From the NCBI RefSeq assembly GCF_008698235.1, contig NZ_PEBH01000001.1, positions 225,617-289,616 on the forward strand: DNA of 64,000 nt. The letters run 5' to 3'. A program made the translations under genes and the position numbers. Below are positions 35,803 through 43,139 of the stretch, one piece after another. The notes below the pieces were generated by a model that had not been told where the DNA came from, made no database searches, and was given only the letters and a program-made list of their open reading frames with translations. The stretch comes from Bifidobacterium rousetti (GTDB lineage Bacteria; Actinomycetota; Actinomycetes; Actinomycetales; Bifidobacteriaceae). Every line of letters begins with the position of its first letter. Within the stretch, counting starts at the first letter, position 1.

Positions 35803-36846
35803 ATGAGCGAGACGATGAAGGCCGCGATCTTCGTGAAGCCGGGCGAGATGGCCGTGCGCGAGGTGCCGAAGGCCAGGCTCGAGAAGGACGACGACGTGGT
35901 GGTGCGCGTGGTGCGCGCCTGCGTGTGCGGTTCCGACCTGTGGTATTTCCGCGGGCTCAGCGCGCATCCGGGCAACAGCCAGATCGGCCATGAGGCGATC
36001 GGCGTGGTCGACGAGGTCGGCGACGCCGTCACGTCCGTGAAGCCCGGCGATTTCGTCGTGCTGCCGTTCCCGTACAGCTGCGGCGAGTGTCCCGTGTGCA
36101 AGGCCGGTTTCGAGTCGGTGTGCCCCCACGGCGGGTACTTCGGCGCCAGCCAGGCCGAATACGTGCGCGTGCCCGAGGCCGACGGCACCGTGGTCAAGGT
36201 GCCCGGCTCTCCCGAGGATTACGACGACGGGACGCTGGCCTCGCTGCTGACGATCGCCGACGTGATGTCCACCGGCTACCACGCGGCCGTGTCCGCCGAG
36301 GTCGGGACCGGCGACACCGCCGTGGTGATGGGCGACGGCGCGGTGGGACTGTGCGGCGTGCTGTCGGCGCGCATGCTCGGCGCGAAGCGGATCATCGCGA
36401 TGAGCCGTCACGAGGACCGCGCCGCCCTCGCCCGCGAGTTCGGCGCGACCGACATCGTCGCCGAACGCGACCGGGCTGCCGTCGACAGGGTGCTGGAGAT
36501 GACCGGCGGCTACGGCGCCGACGCGGTTCTGGAATGCGTCGGCTCCAAGCAGTCGTTCGATACGGCGATCGGTCTGGTCCGTCGCGGCGGAGTCATCGGC
36601 CGCGTCGGTCTGCCGCATGACGTCGAGATCAGCGCCGAGGGCACGTTCTACGGCAACATCGGCATCAAGGGCGGTCCGGCGCCGGTGCGTCACTACGATC
36701 TCGACGCGGGGCTCCTCGACGCGGTCCTGAAGCACGAGATCGACCCCGGCCGCGTGTTCACCGGCGTCTACGACCTCGACCGCATCCAGGACGCGTACGA
36801 GGCGATGGACCGCCGTGAGGTCATCAAGTCGCTCATCCGGTTCTGA
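35803..36846 (+). CDS. Zinc-dependent alcohol dehydrogenase family protein
   Basis: This is a 347-residue medium-chain dehydrogenase/reductase. The catalytic-zinc residues are in ACVCGSDLWYF and GHEAIGVVDEVG. The structural-zinc loop CGECPVCKAGFESVC has the four-cysteine pattern. The cofactor fold appears at TAVVMGDGAVGLCGVLSARMLGAKRI; no clear discriminator for NAD versus NADP is seen. Substrate is unknown (threonine/sorbitol/alcohol type). AAGGAGGAG precedes the ATG at 35803. An 8-bp palindrome AAGCGCTT at 35743-35750 in the promoter region resembles the core of LacI-type operators, a weak hint of sugar-linked control. Confidence 0.87.
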   Translation: MSETMKAAIFVKPGEMAVREVPKARLEKDDDVVVRVVRACVCGSDLWYFRGLSAHPGNSQIGHEAIGVVDEVGDAVTSVKPGDFVVLPFPYSCGECPVCKAGFESVCPHGGYFGASQAEYVRVPEADGTVVKVPGSPEDYDDGTLASLLTIADVMSTGYHAAVSAEVGTGDTAVVMGDGAVGLCGVLSARMLGAKRIIAMSRHEDRAALAREFGATDIVAERDRAAVDRVLEMTGGYGADAVLECVGSKQSFDTAIGLVRRGGVIGRVGLPHDVEISAEGTFYGNIGIKGGPAPVRHYDLDAGLLDAVLKHEIDPGRVFTGVYDLDRIQDAYEAMDRREVIKSLIRF

Positions 36847-36966
36847 TGCGTATGGTCGGATGCGGCCGGTTCCCGGATCCCGGGGCCGGCCGCATCGGCT
36901 TTCCCCTCCGGCTCCCGTCCGAGCCCGTCTGCGGTTATGATGGGGGACGACGCGGAAGGAGAGTCC

Positions 36967-37392
36967 ATGACGGTGCCCGAGATCGAACGACGGTGGATCG
37001 GCAAATTCCAGGAGAACCTGTCGATCATACGCAAGGTCGCCGGCTGGACCACGCAGGAGCTCGCCGATGAGCTGGGCGTGGCCCGGCAGACCGTGTCCAA
37101 TCTCGAGACCGGCAAGACGCCGATGAGCAAGCTGCAGTATCTGGCGCTGCGCACCGTGTTCAACGCCGAGATCGCCAAGGAGGAGAACCGCGATCTCGCC
37201 CGGGTCATCAAGACGCTCGTCGACGATCCGCTGGCGAGCGCCGATACGCGCCCTCCGGCGGATCACGACCGCGCATCGCTGAGCACCGCCATGCAGGTCC
37301 TCACCATCATCACCGGGGCGCTGGCCAGTGGAGCCGCCGCCGGGGCCCTGGCGTTCCTCATGTTCCCCGATGCGGGGTCGGGACGTCGCTGA
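36967..37392 (+). CDS. XRE-family regulator with C-terminal membrane anchor
   Basis: This is a 141-residue protein. The N-terminal helix-turn-helix, ENLSIIRKVAGWTTQELADELGVARQTVSNLETGK, covers about residues 10-65. The C-terminal VLTIITGALASGAAAGALAFLMF (about 112-135) is a single membrane segment near the end. A DNA-binding domain tethered to the membrane could read a membrane state, but no partner is obvious. AAGGAGAG precedes the ATG at 36967; a longer frame from 36937 lacks a ribosome site. TATGAT about 30 bases upstream is a probable -10 box. It converges on the SPFH-SHOCT gene. Confidence 0.83.
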   Translation: MTVPEIERRWIGKFQENLSIIRKVAGWTTQELADELGVARQTVSNLETGKTPMSKLQYLALRTVFNAEIAKEENRDLARVIKTLVDDPLASADTRPPADHDRASLSTAMQVLTIITGALASGAAAGALAFLMFPDAGSGRR

Positions 37393-37481
37393 AACGGGAA
37401 TCCGACCCGTCACCCTCATTGTCCGTCACCCTCATTGTCGGGGCGCATACCGTGACGGGGCCATGCCGTCACAGGCCGCCG

Positions 37482-38702
37482 TCACAGGCCGAGGATCTCC
37501 TTCTTCTTCGCCTCGAACTCCTCGGACGAGAGGATGCCCACATCCAGCAGCTCCTTGAGCTTCTTCAACGCGTCGATCTGCTCCGCCACGGACATCCCGG
37601 ACGATGCGGCGCCGGAGGCGCCTGAACCGGCGCCCTCGGTCGATGCGGCAACGGGCTGTGCGGGCGCAGGCGTGGGCGTGGGCACCGGCGCGGGCGTCGC
37701 GGCCGGGGGCTGAAGCGGCGCGCCCGTCAGCGGATTGATGGACTGCGCCATGTTCATGCCCAGCAGCATGCCGCCGTCGCCGAATCCATGGTCGCCGATG
37801 CCCTGCGCGATCCGCTGCTGCGCGGCCATGTCGCCGGCCTGATGGGAGACGCCCTCGTAGGCGGCGACGTCCATCCTGTTCGACGAGAAGCGGTTGACCA
37901 GCTCGCGCGACGCATCCGTGAACTCGATGCTCTCGATGCCCACGCCGGCGACCTCGAAGCCGAAGCGGGCGCCCCATGCGCCGGCGTTCGACGGGTCGGA
38001 TCGGACCGTGTCCGCGATGGCGTTCGCCTGGGCAGGCAGCTGGGAGATGCGGTACCTGTCGGACAGCGAGTTGACCGCCACTATGAACGACTGGACGAAT
38101 TCGGAGAGGAGCTGGCGTCGTGCGCCGGGGTCGTCGAACGAGTACGACGAGGTGTTCGCCGGGACGAAGTTGCGCACGAAGCGGACGGCGTCGGTGACCC
38201 TGAGCGACATCGAGCCGCGGGCACGGATCTCCAGATCGATGTCGTAGAACCGGTCGTGGTACACCAGCGGCGACGGGGTGCCGAACTTCACGCCGCGTAT
38301 CTCGCGCAGGTTGACGAACGCCACGTACTTCGTGACCGCCGGCTGGCCTCCGAACGTGAAGCGTTCCGCCATCTGGTCGAAGAACGAGCCGATGCCGTCG
38401 CCGGCGAGCACGCTCTTCTCGCCGTTGGTGTATTCGTATCCGCCGGGTTCGACGATCACGTTCTCGATGCCGGACTGGCTGAAGATGAACGCGGCGGTGT
38501 TCTCCGGCACGTAGATGCGCGATCCGTTGGTGATCACGCCCTCGGAGCCGTATTCGTTGGAGCCGCGGCCGTTGTTCGTGCCCTGCGGGACGCCGGGGGA
38601 GACGACGGTGTGCTCGTCGAACGGCCCCGCGGTGATGATGTCCTTCCACAGGTCGGCGAACGTGCCGCCGAGCGCGCCGGAGAATGCCTTGATGATCGCC
38701 AT
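37482..38702 (-). CDS. SPFH-domain protein with C-terminal SHOCT domain
   Basis: This is a 406-residue protein of the bacterial group once annotated as virion core protein-like. The SPFH (stomatin/prohibitin-like) part covers about residues 30-270, including ITNGSRIYVPENTAAFIFSQSGIENVIVEPGGYEYTNG and DIDLEIRARGSMSLRV. A Pro/Ala-rich hinge (about 325-345) leads to a SHOCT module, EQIDALKKLKELLDVGILSSEEFEAKKKEILGL, at the C-terminus. Such proteins oligomerise at membranes; their function is poorly known. AAAGGGAT precedes the ATG. It is the last gene of a leftward operon after the zinc-ribbon gene. The whole operon diverges from an HTH-kinase pair. Confidence 0.87.
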   Translation of the reverse strand: MAIIKAFSGALGGTFADLWKDIITAGPFDEHTVVSPGVPQGTNNGRGSNEYGSEGVITNGSRIYVPENTAAFIFSQSGIENVIVEPGGYEYTNGEKSVLAGDGIGSFFDQMAERFTFGGQPAVTKYVAFVNLREIRGVKFGTPSPLVYHDRFYDIDLEIRARGSMSLRVTDAVRFVRNFVPANTSSYSFDDPGARRQLLSEFVQSFIVAVNSLSDRYRISQLPAQANAIADTVRSDPSNAGAWGARFGFEVAGVGIESIEFTDASRELVNRFSSNRMDVAAYEGVSHQAGDMAAQQRIAQGIGDHGFGDGGMLLGMNMAQSINPLTGAPLQPPAATPAPVPTPTPAPAQPVAASTEGAGSGASGAASSGMSVAEQIDALKKLKELLDVGILSSEEFEAKKKEILGL

Positions 38703-38768
38703 GTCCGATCCCTTTCCGTCGGTTGTCTGTGATTTCCGCCGATTCCCGTCGTCGTGCGGGGCTCCCCG

Positions 38769-39011
38769 TTACGGCAGTCGGGTCTGCCTGTCGCAGTATT
38801 CGCAGCGCACCGTCTCGTGGCGTGCGCCGGACAGCGGCGCGCCGCATCCCTCGCAGGTGGCGGTGGATCGTGACTCCGGCATGCCGAGCCCGCTGCGGAA
38901 CGCGCCGAAGGTGTCCTTCAGGGTGCCGGCCAGCTGTTCCGTGCCGGGGATGGCGCGGGAGAACGCGGGCGCGTCGTTCCCGTCGCTGTTGTTCCTATTG
39001 GGGAATGCCAT
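38769..39011 (-). CDS. Small zinc-ribbon protein
   Basis: This is an 80-residue protein lying between the two larger genes of the operon. The C-terminal TCEGCGAPLSGARHETVRCEYCDRQTRLP has two CxxC knuckles spaced as in a zinc ribbon. The N-terminal half is polar and includes LAGTLKDTFGAFRSGLG. GGAGG lies upstream of the ATG at 39011, 14 bases after the end of the preceding gene. Zinc-ribbon adaptors are often found beside SPFH proteins, so a role in assembling that complex is plausible (inference). No exact family can be named. Confidence 0.8.
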   Translation of the reverse strand: MAFPNRNNSDGNDAPAFSRAIPGTEQLAGTLKDTFGAFRSGLGMPESRSTATCEGCGAPLSGARHETVRCEYCDRQTRLP

Positions 39012-39025
39012 GTCGCTCCTCCCCC

Positions 39026-40537
39026 TCACTGCAGCGTGACGAGCTTCTGGTTCACTCGGGTCTGCACTTCGATGTAGTACTGCTGCTCCTCGGGCGTCAG
39101 CGTGCCTTCGTCCACGGCCTCGAACTTCTTGATCGCGTCGTTGTACTGGACCATGAGCTTGGTGTAGTCGGCGAGCATGCTGACCGGACGGCCCTGCGAA
39201 TCGTACTTGTTCATGAAGTCGACGTAGCTGTTCATGGTCTTCTCGTAGCTGTCCATCGCGGCTTTGAAATCGCTTTCGGAGGTGCCGGAGGACGGGCCGT
39301 CGGACGGCGTCGACTGCGTCTGGTCGGACTGGGCGCCGGAGTCCGACGCATTGTCGCCGGAATCGGTTCCCGAAGCGCTGCCGGAGTCGCTCGAACCGGT
39401 CGAGCCTGTGCCGTCCGTACTGTCCGCGGTGGCCGTGGACGGCGGGTAGATGGCGATGTCCATCACGTCGTCGTTGTATTCGTTGATGTCGACGTGGACG
39501 CTGTACCCGGCTTCGTTCTTGCCGTTGAACGCGGTGTCCGTCTTGCTGTAGTCGACGGTGAACCCCTTCTCCTGCAGCGCCTTGACGTAGGCGTCGTATC
39601 CGCTCGCGTCGGTGTCGCACACCGCGATGCTGAACGAGCTCGAGCTTTCGACACGGATCTCGCCCGTGGCGGATTGGGGCTTGGGGAGCTGGGCGACGAG
39701 GTCGGAGGTGGGCCACGTGTAGTCCCCGCAGGTCACCTTCATCGACTCCTGGAAGGCCTGTTCGTCGGCCTTCTTCTGGACGCCGGCGCGGACGACGTTC
39801 ACGCAGCCGACGACCAGGGCCACGGCGGTCAGCCCTGCGGCGGCCCATGCGAGCATGCGGCCCTTGCCCTTGGCGTCTTTGCGGGTGATGTAGACGGCGA
39901 TGGCCGAGAGGGCGGCGCTGATCGCCGTGAGGGTGAGCAGGGTGGACCATGTGGTGATGCCGTTGAACGAGCCGATCAGGAAGAACGCGGCGAAGACGAC
40001 CGCGATCACCGTCAGCCAGGACAGCTTCCGCCTGTTCGGGGCGTCCGTGGTGTCAGGGGTCGCGGCGGCCGGCGCCCCGTGACGGCCCTGACGCGAACGC
40101 GCCGCGTGGGAGCCGGACGCGGGCCGGCCGTCCGGGGACGACGGCGCCGACGGGACCGGTGCCGGCACGCGCGGGTCGAGCGCGGCGTAGAACTCGGCGG
40201 CGCGTCTGCCGCCCTGATCGCCTTCGGCGGACAGGCGCGTCTGCGTGCCGTCGGCCGAAGGGGACATGGTCAGGGTGAAGCGCGCCCCGTTGTAGTCATG
40301 GAAGGTGACGGTCCCGGTGTTCGGGTCCTCGCCGTCCAGCGTGAACGTGGCGCCCGTGGTCAGCAGCTCGTGGACGACCCGGCCCAGCTGCTGCGCGCCG
40401 ACCGCGTATGTGCGGTCGGCGTCACGGGCCTCGGGGGCCATGGGCGTCACGGGAGTCGCGGGCGTTTCGGACGCCGTCGGCTGCGACGGCTGGGCGGGGT
40501 CGATGGGCTGGAAGGGCTGGCCGGATGGTGTTGTCAT
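39026..40537 (-). CDS. Multi-domain membrane protein with DUF6591-like C-terminal domain
   Basis: This 503-residue protein has four parts. A Pro-rich start (1-45) precedes a soluble domain (about 48-125; YAVGAQQLGRVVHELLTTGATF). Three membrane segments follow (about 170-245). The extracytoplasmic region (about 255-360) contains KVTCGDYTWPTSDLVAQLPKP and FSIAVCDTDASGYDAYVKALQEKGFTVDYSK, with two cysteines that could pair. A Ser/Thr/Asp-rich tether leads to a helical end (about 425-503), FKAAMDSYEKTMNSYVDFMNKYD. The last two parts resemble DUF6591, as I recall that family. AAAGGA precedes the ATG, which overlaps the stop of the upstream 36-residue gene. Confidence 0.8.
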   Translation of the reverse strand: MTTPSGQPFQPIDPAQPSQPTASETPATPVTPMAPEARDADRTYAVGAQQLGRVVHELLTTGATFTLDGEDPNTGTVTFHDYNGARFTLTMSPSADGTQTRLSAEGDQGGRRAAEFYAALDPRVPAPVPSAPSSPDGRPASGSHAARSRQGRHGAPAAATPDTTDAPNRRKLSWLTVIAVVFAAFFLIGSFNGITTWSTLLTLTAISAALSAIAVYITRKDAKGKGRMLAWAAAGLTAVALVVGCVNVVRAGVQKKADEQAFQESMKVTCGDYTWPTSDLVAQLPKPQSATGEIRVESSSSFSIAVCDTDASGYDAYVKALQEKGFTVDYSKTDTAFNGKNEAGYSVHVDINEYNDDVMDIAIYPPSTATADSTDGTGSTGSSDSGSASGTDSGDNASDSGAQSDQTQSTPSDGPSSGTSESDFKAAMDSYEKTMNSYVDFMNKYDSQGRPVSMLADYTKLMVQYNDAIKKFEAVDEGTLTPEEQQYYIEVQTRVNQKLVTLQ

Positions 40538-40644
40538 GTTCTGTTCCTTTTCTCCAACATCAGCAGGGTGAGCGCGGAGGCGACGAGTCCGGCGACGGCC
40601 ACGGTCGCTCCTACCGCGATGGCGGTAAGCAGGCGTTCGTTCAT
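40534..40644 (-). CDS. 36-residue single-pass membrane peptide, first gene of the SPFH operon
   Basis: This is a very short gene, easily missed: MNERLLTAIAVGATVAVAGL followed by VASALTLLMLEKRNRT. It has GGAGCGAGGAGC just before its ATG, one hydrophobic helix and a basic C-terminus, so the C-terminus is probably cytoplasmic. Its TGA overlaps the ATG of the next gene in ATGA, which argues for real, coupled translation. No family is recognised. It could be a regulatory subunit of the following membrane protein, or a leader cistron. Confidence 0.68.
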   Translation of the reverse strand: MNERLLTAIAVGATVAVAGLVASALTLLMLEKRNRT

Positions 40645-40657
40645 GCTCCTCGCTCCT

Positions 40658-40694
40658 TCCGGTCGATCTCTCCGGTCGATCTCTCCGGTCGATC
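40658..40694 (-). repeat. Three 13-bp tandem repeats in the leader of the SPFH operon
   Basis: Read on the plus strand, TCCGGTCGATCTC occurs twice and then an 11-base partial copy. On the transcribed strand the last repeat runs into the ribosome binding site of the 36-residue gene. A different 13-bp tandem repeat precedes the kinase gene across the divergent region. Confidence 0.75.
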
Positions 40695-40706
40695 ATGTCG
40701 CGGTGC

Positions 40707-40778
40707 TGCCTATCAAAATCAATGTAATCCAATGTGAAAATGTATGTAAATTGGCTTTTTGTAAAAATTATGTCCTCG
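40707..40778. promoter_or_regulatory. AT-rich divergent control region
   Basis: About 70 bases are strongly A/T-rich in an otherwise G/C-rich neighbourhood, with related words AATGTAA, AATGTGA and ATGTATGTAA. A leftward promoter such as TTCACA, 17 bases, TGATAG (minus strand) is possible. It separates the SPFH operon from the HTH-kinase pair and may be the binding site of the HTH protein. Confidence 0.5.
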
Positions 40779-40916
40779 TTCATCGGTCCTTTCCACGGGT
40801 TTCCTGCAGCGCGCTTTTCGGGAAGCGACATTGACGGCAGCATGTATTGTCGGGCGCGCGGCGCCCCGAATCCTCAGTCGCCAACTGAAATTCCGTGAAA
40901 TGGGTATAAAGGGACC

Positions 40917-41366
40917 ATGACCACGAATCCCACGCCGCGTCGCGCGCCGTTGACCGAAGAGCTCCTGGACCGTCTCCTCGCCAGCGACAGCATCGAGACG
41001 TATCTTGACGAGGAACGCGTCATCGACCGGAACCTGGTCGACTACCTGCGATTCCTGCTCGAACGGCACGGGCTCAAACGCGCCGGCGTCGCCCGCGCAT
41101 CCGGGCTCAACGCCACCGTCGTCTACGACATCTTCGCCGGCAAAAGCCGCCCCGGGCGGGACCACGCGATCATGCTCGCCTTCGGGCTGGGATGCGACCT
41201 GCGCGAGACGCAACGGCTGCTGCGGTTCGCCGGGGTCTCCGAGCTGTGGTGCCGACAGCGCAGGGACGCGATCATCATCTGGTGCATACGCAACGGATTC
41301 GACCGGGCCGAAACGGACGACGAACTGTACCGGCTGCGCGAACCGACCCTGCTCGACGCGGACTGA
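40917..41366 (+). CDS. HTH regulator paired with a Ser/Thr kinase
   Basis: This is a 149-residue protein. The helix-turn-helix, LRFLLERHGLKRAGVARASGLNATVVYDIFAGKSRPGRD (about residues 43-82), is of the XRE/Cro type. It is followed by a conserved helical tail, GLGCDLRETQRLLRFAGVSELWCRQRRDAIIIWCIRNGF. No sensor domain is seen. TATAAA lies exactly six bases before the ATG, so the transcript may be leaderless, although GGGA is also present. It stands next to the kinase and diverges from the SPFH operon. The kinase may phosphorylate it, or both may control the SPFH operon (inference). Confidence 0.8.
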   Translation: MTTNPTPRRAPLTEELLDRLLASDSIETYLDEERVIDRNLVDYLRFLLERHGLKRAGVARASGLNATVVYDIFAGKSRPGRDHAIMLAFGLGCDLRETQRLLRFAGVSELWCRQRRDAIIIWCIRNGFDRAETDDELYRLREPTLLDAD

Positions 41367-41393
41367 ACGGCGGCGCGGGTCGGTGCCGACCGA

Positions 41394-41439
41394 GATTGAC
41401 AAGACCGATTGACGAGACCGATCGGACCGATCGACAAGG
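41394..41439 (+). repeat. Tandem repeats in the leader of the Ser/Thr kinase gene
   Basis: GATTGACAAGACC and GATTGACGAGACC are followed by shortened units GATCGGACC and GATCGACAAGG. They fill the space between the HTH gene and the kinase start. Confidence 0.65.
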
Positions 41440-41457
41440 AACGGGAAACGGACGGAT

Positions 41458-43116
41458 ATGGACGACAGGCAGACACTGCACGCCATGGGCCTCGACGACG
41501 CCTACCGCGTCGAGGCCGTGCTGGCCGACGGCGTGGACGGCACCACCGAACTGGTGAGCCTGGACGGCGCCGGCCCGTTCGTGCGCAAGAGGATACCGCT
41601 GCGTCTGGCGCGCAGACGGCTGTGGTCCGCGCTCGCCGAATGCCGTTCGACCCGGCTGCCACGCGTCGAGGCTACCTATGAGCTGCCCGACCGTTTCGTG
41701 GTCGTCTACGACTATGTGGACGGGATCACGCTCGAACGGTACGTCGGGGAACACGGCGGGCGCGTCACGCGTGACGGGCTGAGGCGTGGTCTGGACGCCG
41801 CCGAGGCCGTGCGCATCGCAGTGCAGCTGTGCGAGGCGGTGGGGGAGCTGCACGCGCACGGCGTCATCCACAGGGACATCTCGCCCGGCAACGTCGTCAT
41901 TGCCGCCGACGGCGCGCACCTCATCGACTTCGGCATCGCGCGCGAACGGCCGGCCGCGGGCGACGCCGGCGGGAAAGGGGCGAGACGGTCCCGCGACACC
42001 ACCACGCTCGGCACCTGGGGGTTCGCCGCGCCGGAGCAGTACGGGTTCGCGCCCACCGACGCGCGCACGGACGTGTACGCGCTCGGACGGCTGCTCGGAT
42101 ACATGCTCACCGGCGTCCATCCCGCGGACGGGTCGTATGACGCGGCGCTCGCCTCGGCGGACGCCCCGTCCGCAGTCAAGGCCGTGATCGCCAAGGCGTG
42201 CGCGTTCGAGCCGAGCGCCCGCATGCGCGACGTCGACGAACTGCGCCGTGACCTCGAACGGGGCGGCGTCGACGCCACGACGCATCCCCGGCCGCGTCAT
42301 CGTCCGGCGGCGCATGGGGGACGGGGCCGGGCCGTCGCGTGGATCGCCGCGGGGACGGCGGCGCTGCTCATCGCATCCGGCGCGGGATACGCGGGATACG
42401 TGGCGCTGGGACACCGGAACGAGTCCCCTGATGTCGCCGTCTCCTCGCAGGCGCGGACGGACATGGGCGGGGGGACGGACGGCGGGTCGGGGAACGACGA
42501 CGCCCAAGGGGGCGCCTCCGGAACGGACGTCACCGCGGGCAACCCGCTGGAACTCGTCGAACACGGCTGGTCCGCCGAGGCCGGATACGTCCAATACGCC
42601 GTCGCGGTGCGCAATACCGACGCCGACCGCAGCGTGCGGTTCCCGAAGGTCACGGTCACGGGGCGGGACAAGGACGGCTCGGTGCTGTTCTCCGAGACGC
42701 ACGTCATGTCGATCGTCTACCCCGGACAGACCATGTATGACGGCGGCCAGTGCGGGGACGGCACGCCTCCGGCCGACGTGGAGTTCGCCGTCGAGGCTCC
42801 CGAAGACGGCGACCTCATCGACACCGAAGGCGCCGAGACGTACGCCGTCACCGGGGCGAGGGAACGCCGTCTCGAACCCGGCGGCGTCACCTTCAGCGGC
42901 GAGGTCGTCACCGAACGGGACGACGACAACGGCAAGGGCGTGTACGCCAGCGACGTCGTCGTCTCGCTGGTGCTGCGCGACGCCTCCGGAGCCATCGTCT
43001 TCGGACGCGACACCAACGTCGGCAAGCCGGCGAAGGGTGCCGGACGCGCCTTCTCGATCGAGGTCTACGGGCCGCCGGACTACGCGTCGTACGAGCTGTA
43101 CGCGCACACCGGATGA
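41458..43116 (+). CDS. Membrane-spanning Ser/Thr protein kinase with extracytoplasmic domain
   Basis: This is a 552-residue Hanks-type kinase. The N-lobe has VRKRIPL with the likely ATP-binding Lys near residue 43, but no standard Gly-rich loop. The catalytic loop is HRDISPGNVV near 138, the metal site LIDFGIARE near 158 and the APE-like WGFAAPEQYG near 194. A membrane segment spans about 294-318. Outside lie a Gly/Asp-rich tether and an Ig-like domain (about 360-552), NPLELVEHGWSAEAGYVQYAVAVRNTDAD, resembling FxLYD-type domains. It has neither PASTA repeats nor the usual PknB partners. The start has only a weak ribosome site. The kinase, the HTH gene and the divergent SPFH operon look like one signalling unit (inference). 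Confidence 0.87.
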   Translation: MDDRQTLHAMGLDDAYRVEAVLADGVDGTTELVSLDGAGPFVRKRIPLRLARRRLWSALAECRSTRLPRVEATYELPDRFVVVYDYVDGITLERYVGEHGGRVTRDGLRRGLDAAEAVRIAVQLCEAVGELHAHGVIHRDISPGNVVIAADGAHLIDFGIARERPAAGDAGGKGARRSRDTTTLGTWGFAAPEQYGFAPTDARTDVYALGRLLGYMLTGVHPADGSYDAALASADAPSAVKAVIAKACAFEPSARMRDVDELRRDLERGGVDATTHPRPRHRPAAHGGRGRAVAWIAAGTAALLIASGAGYAGYVALGHRNESPDVAVSSQARTDMGGGTDGGSGNDDAQGGASGTDVTAGNPLELVEHGWSAEAGYVQYAVAVRNTDADRSVRFPKVTVTGRDKDGSVLFSETHVMSIVYPGQTMYDGGQCGDGTPPADVEFAVEAPEDGDLIDTEGAETYAVTGARERRLEPGGVTFSGEVVTERDDDNGKGVYASDVVVSLVLRDASGAIVFGRDTNVGKPAKGAGRAFSIEVYGPPDYASYELYAHTG

Positions 43117-43139
43117 TTCGACGGACATATACTGGCCGC

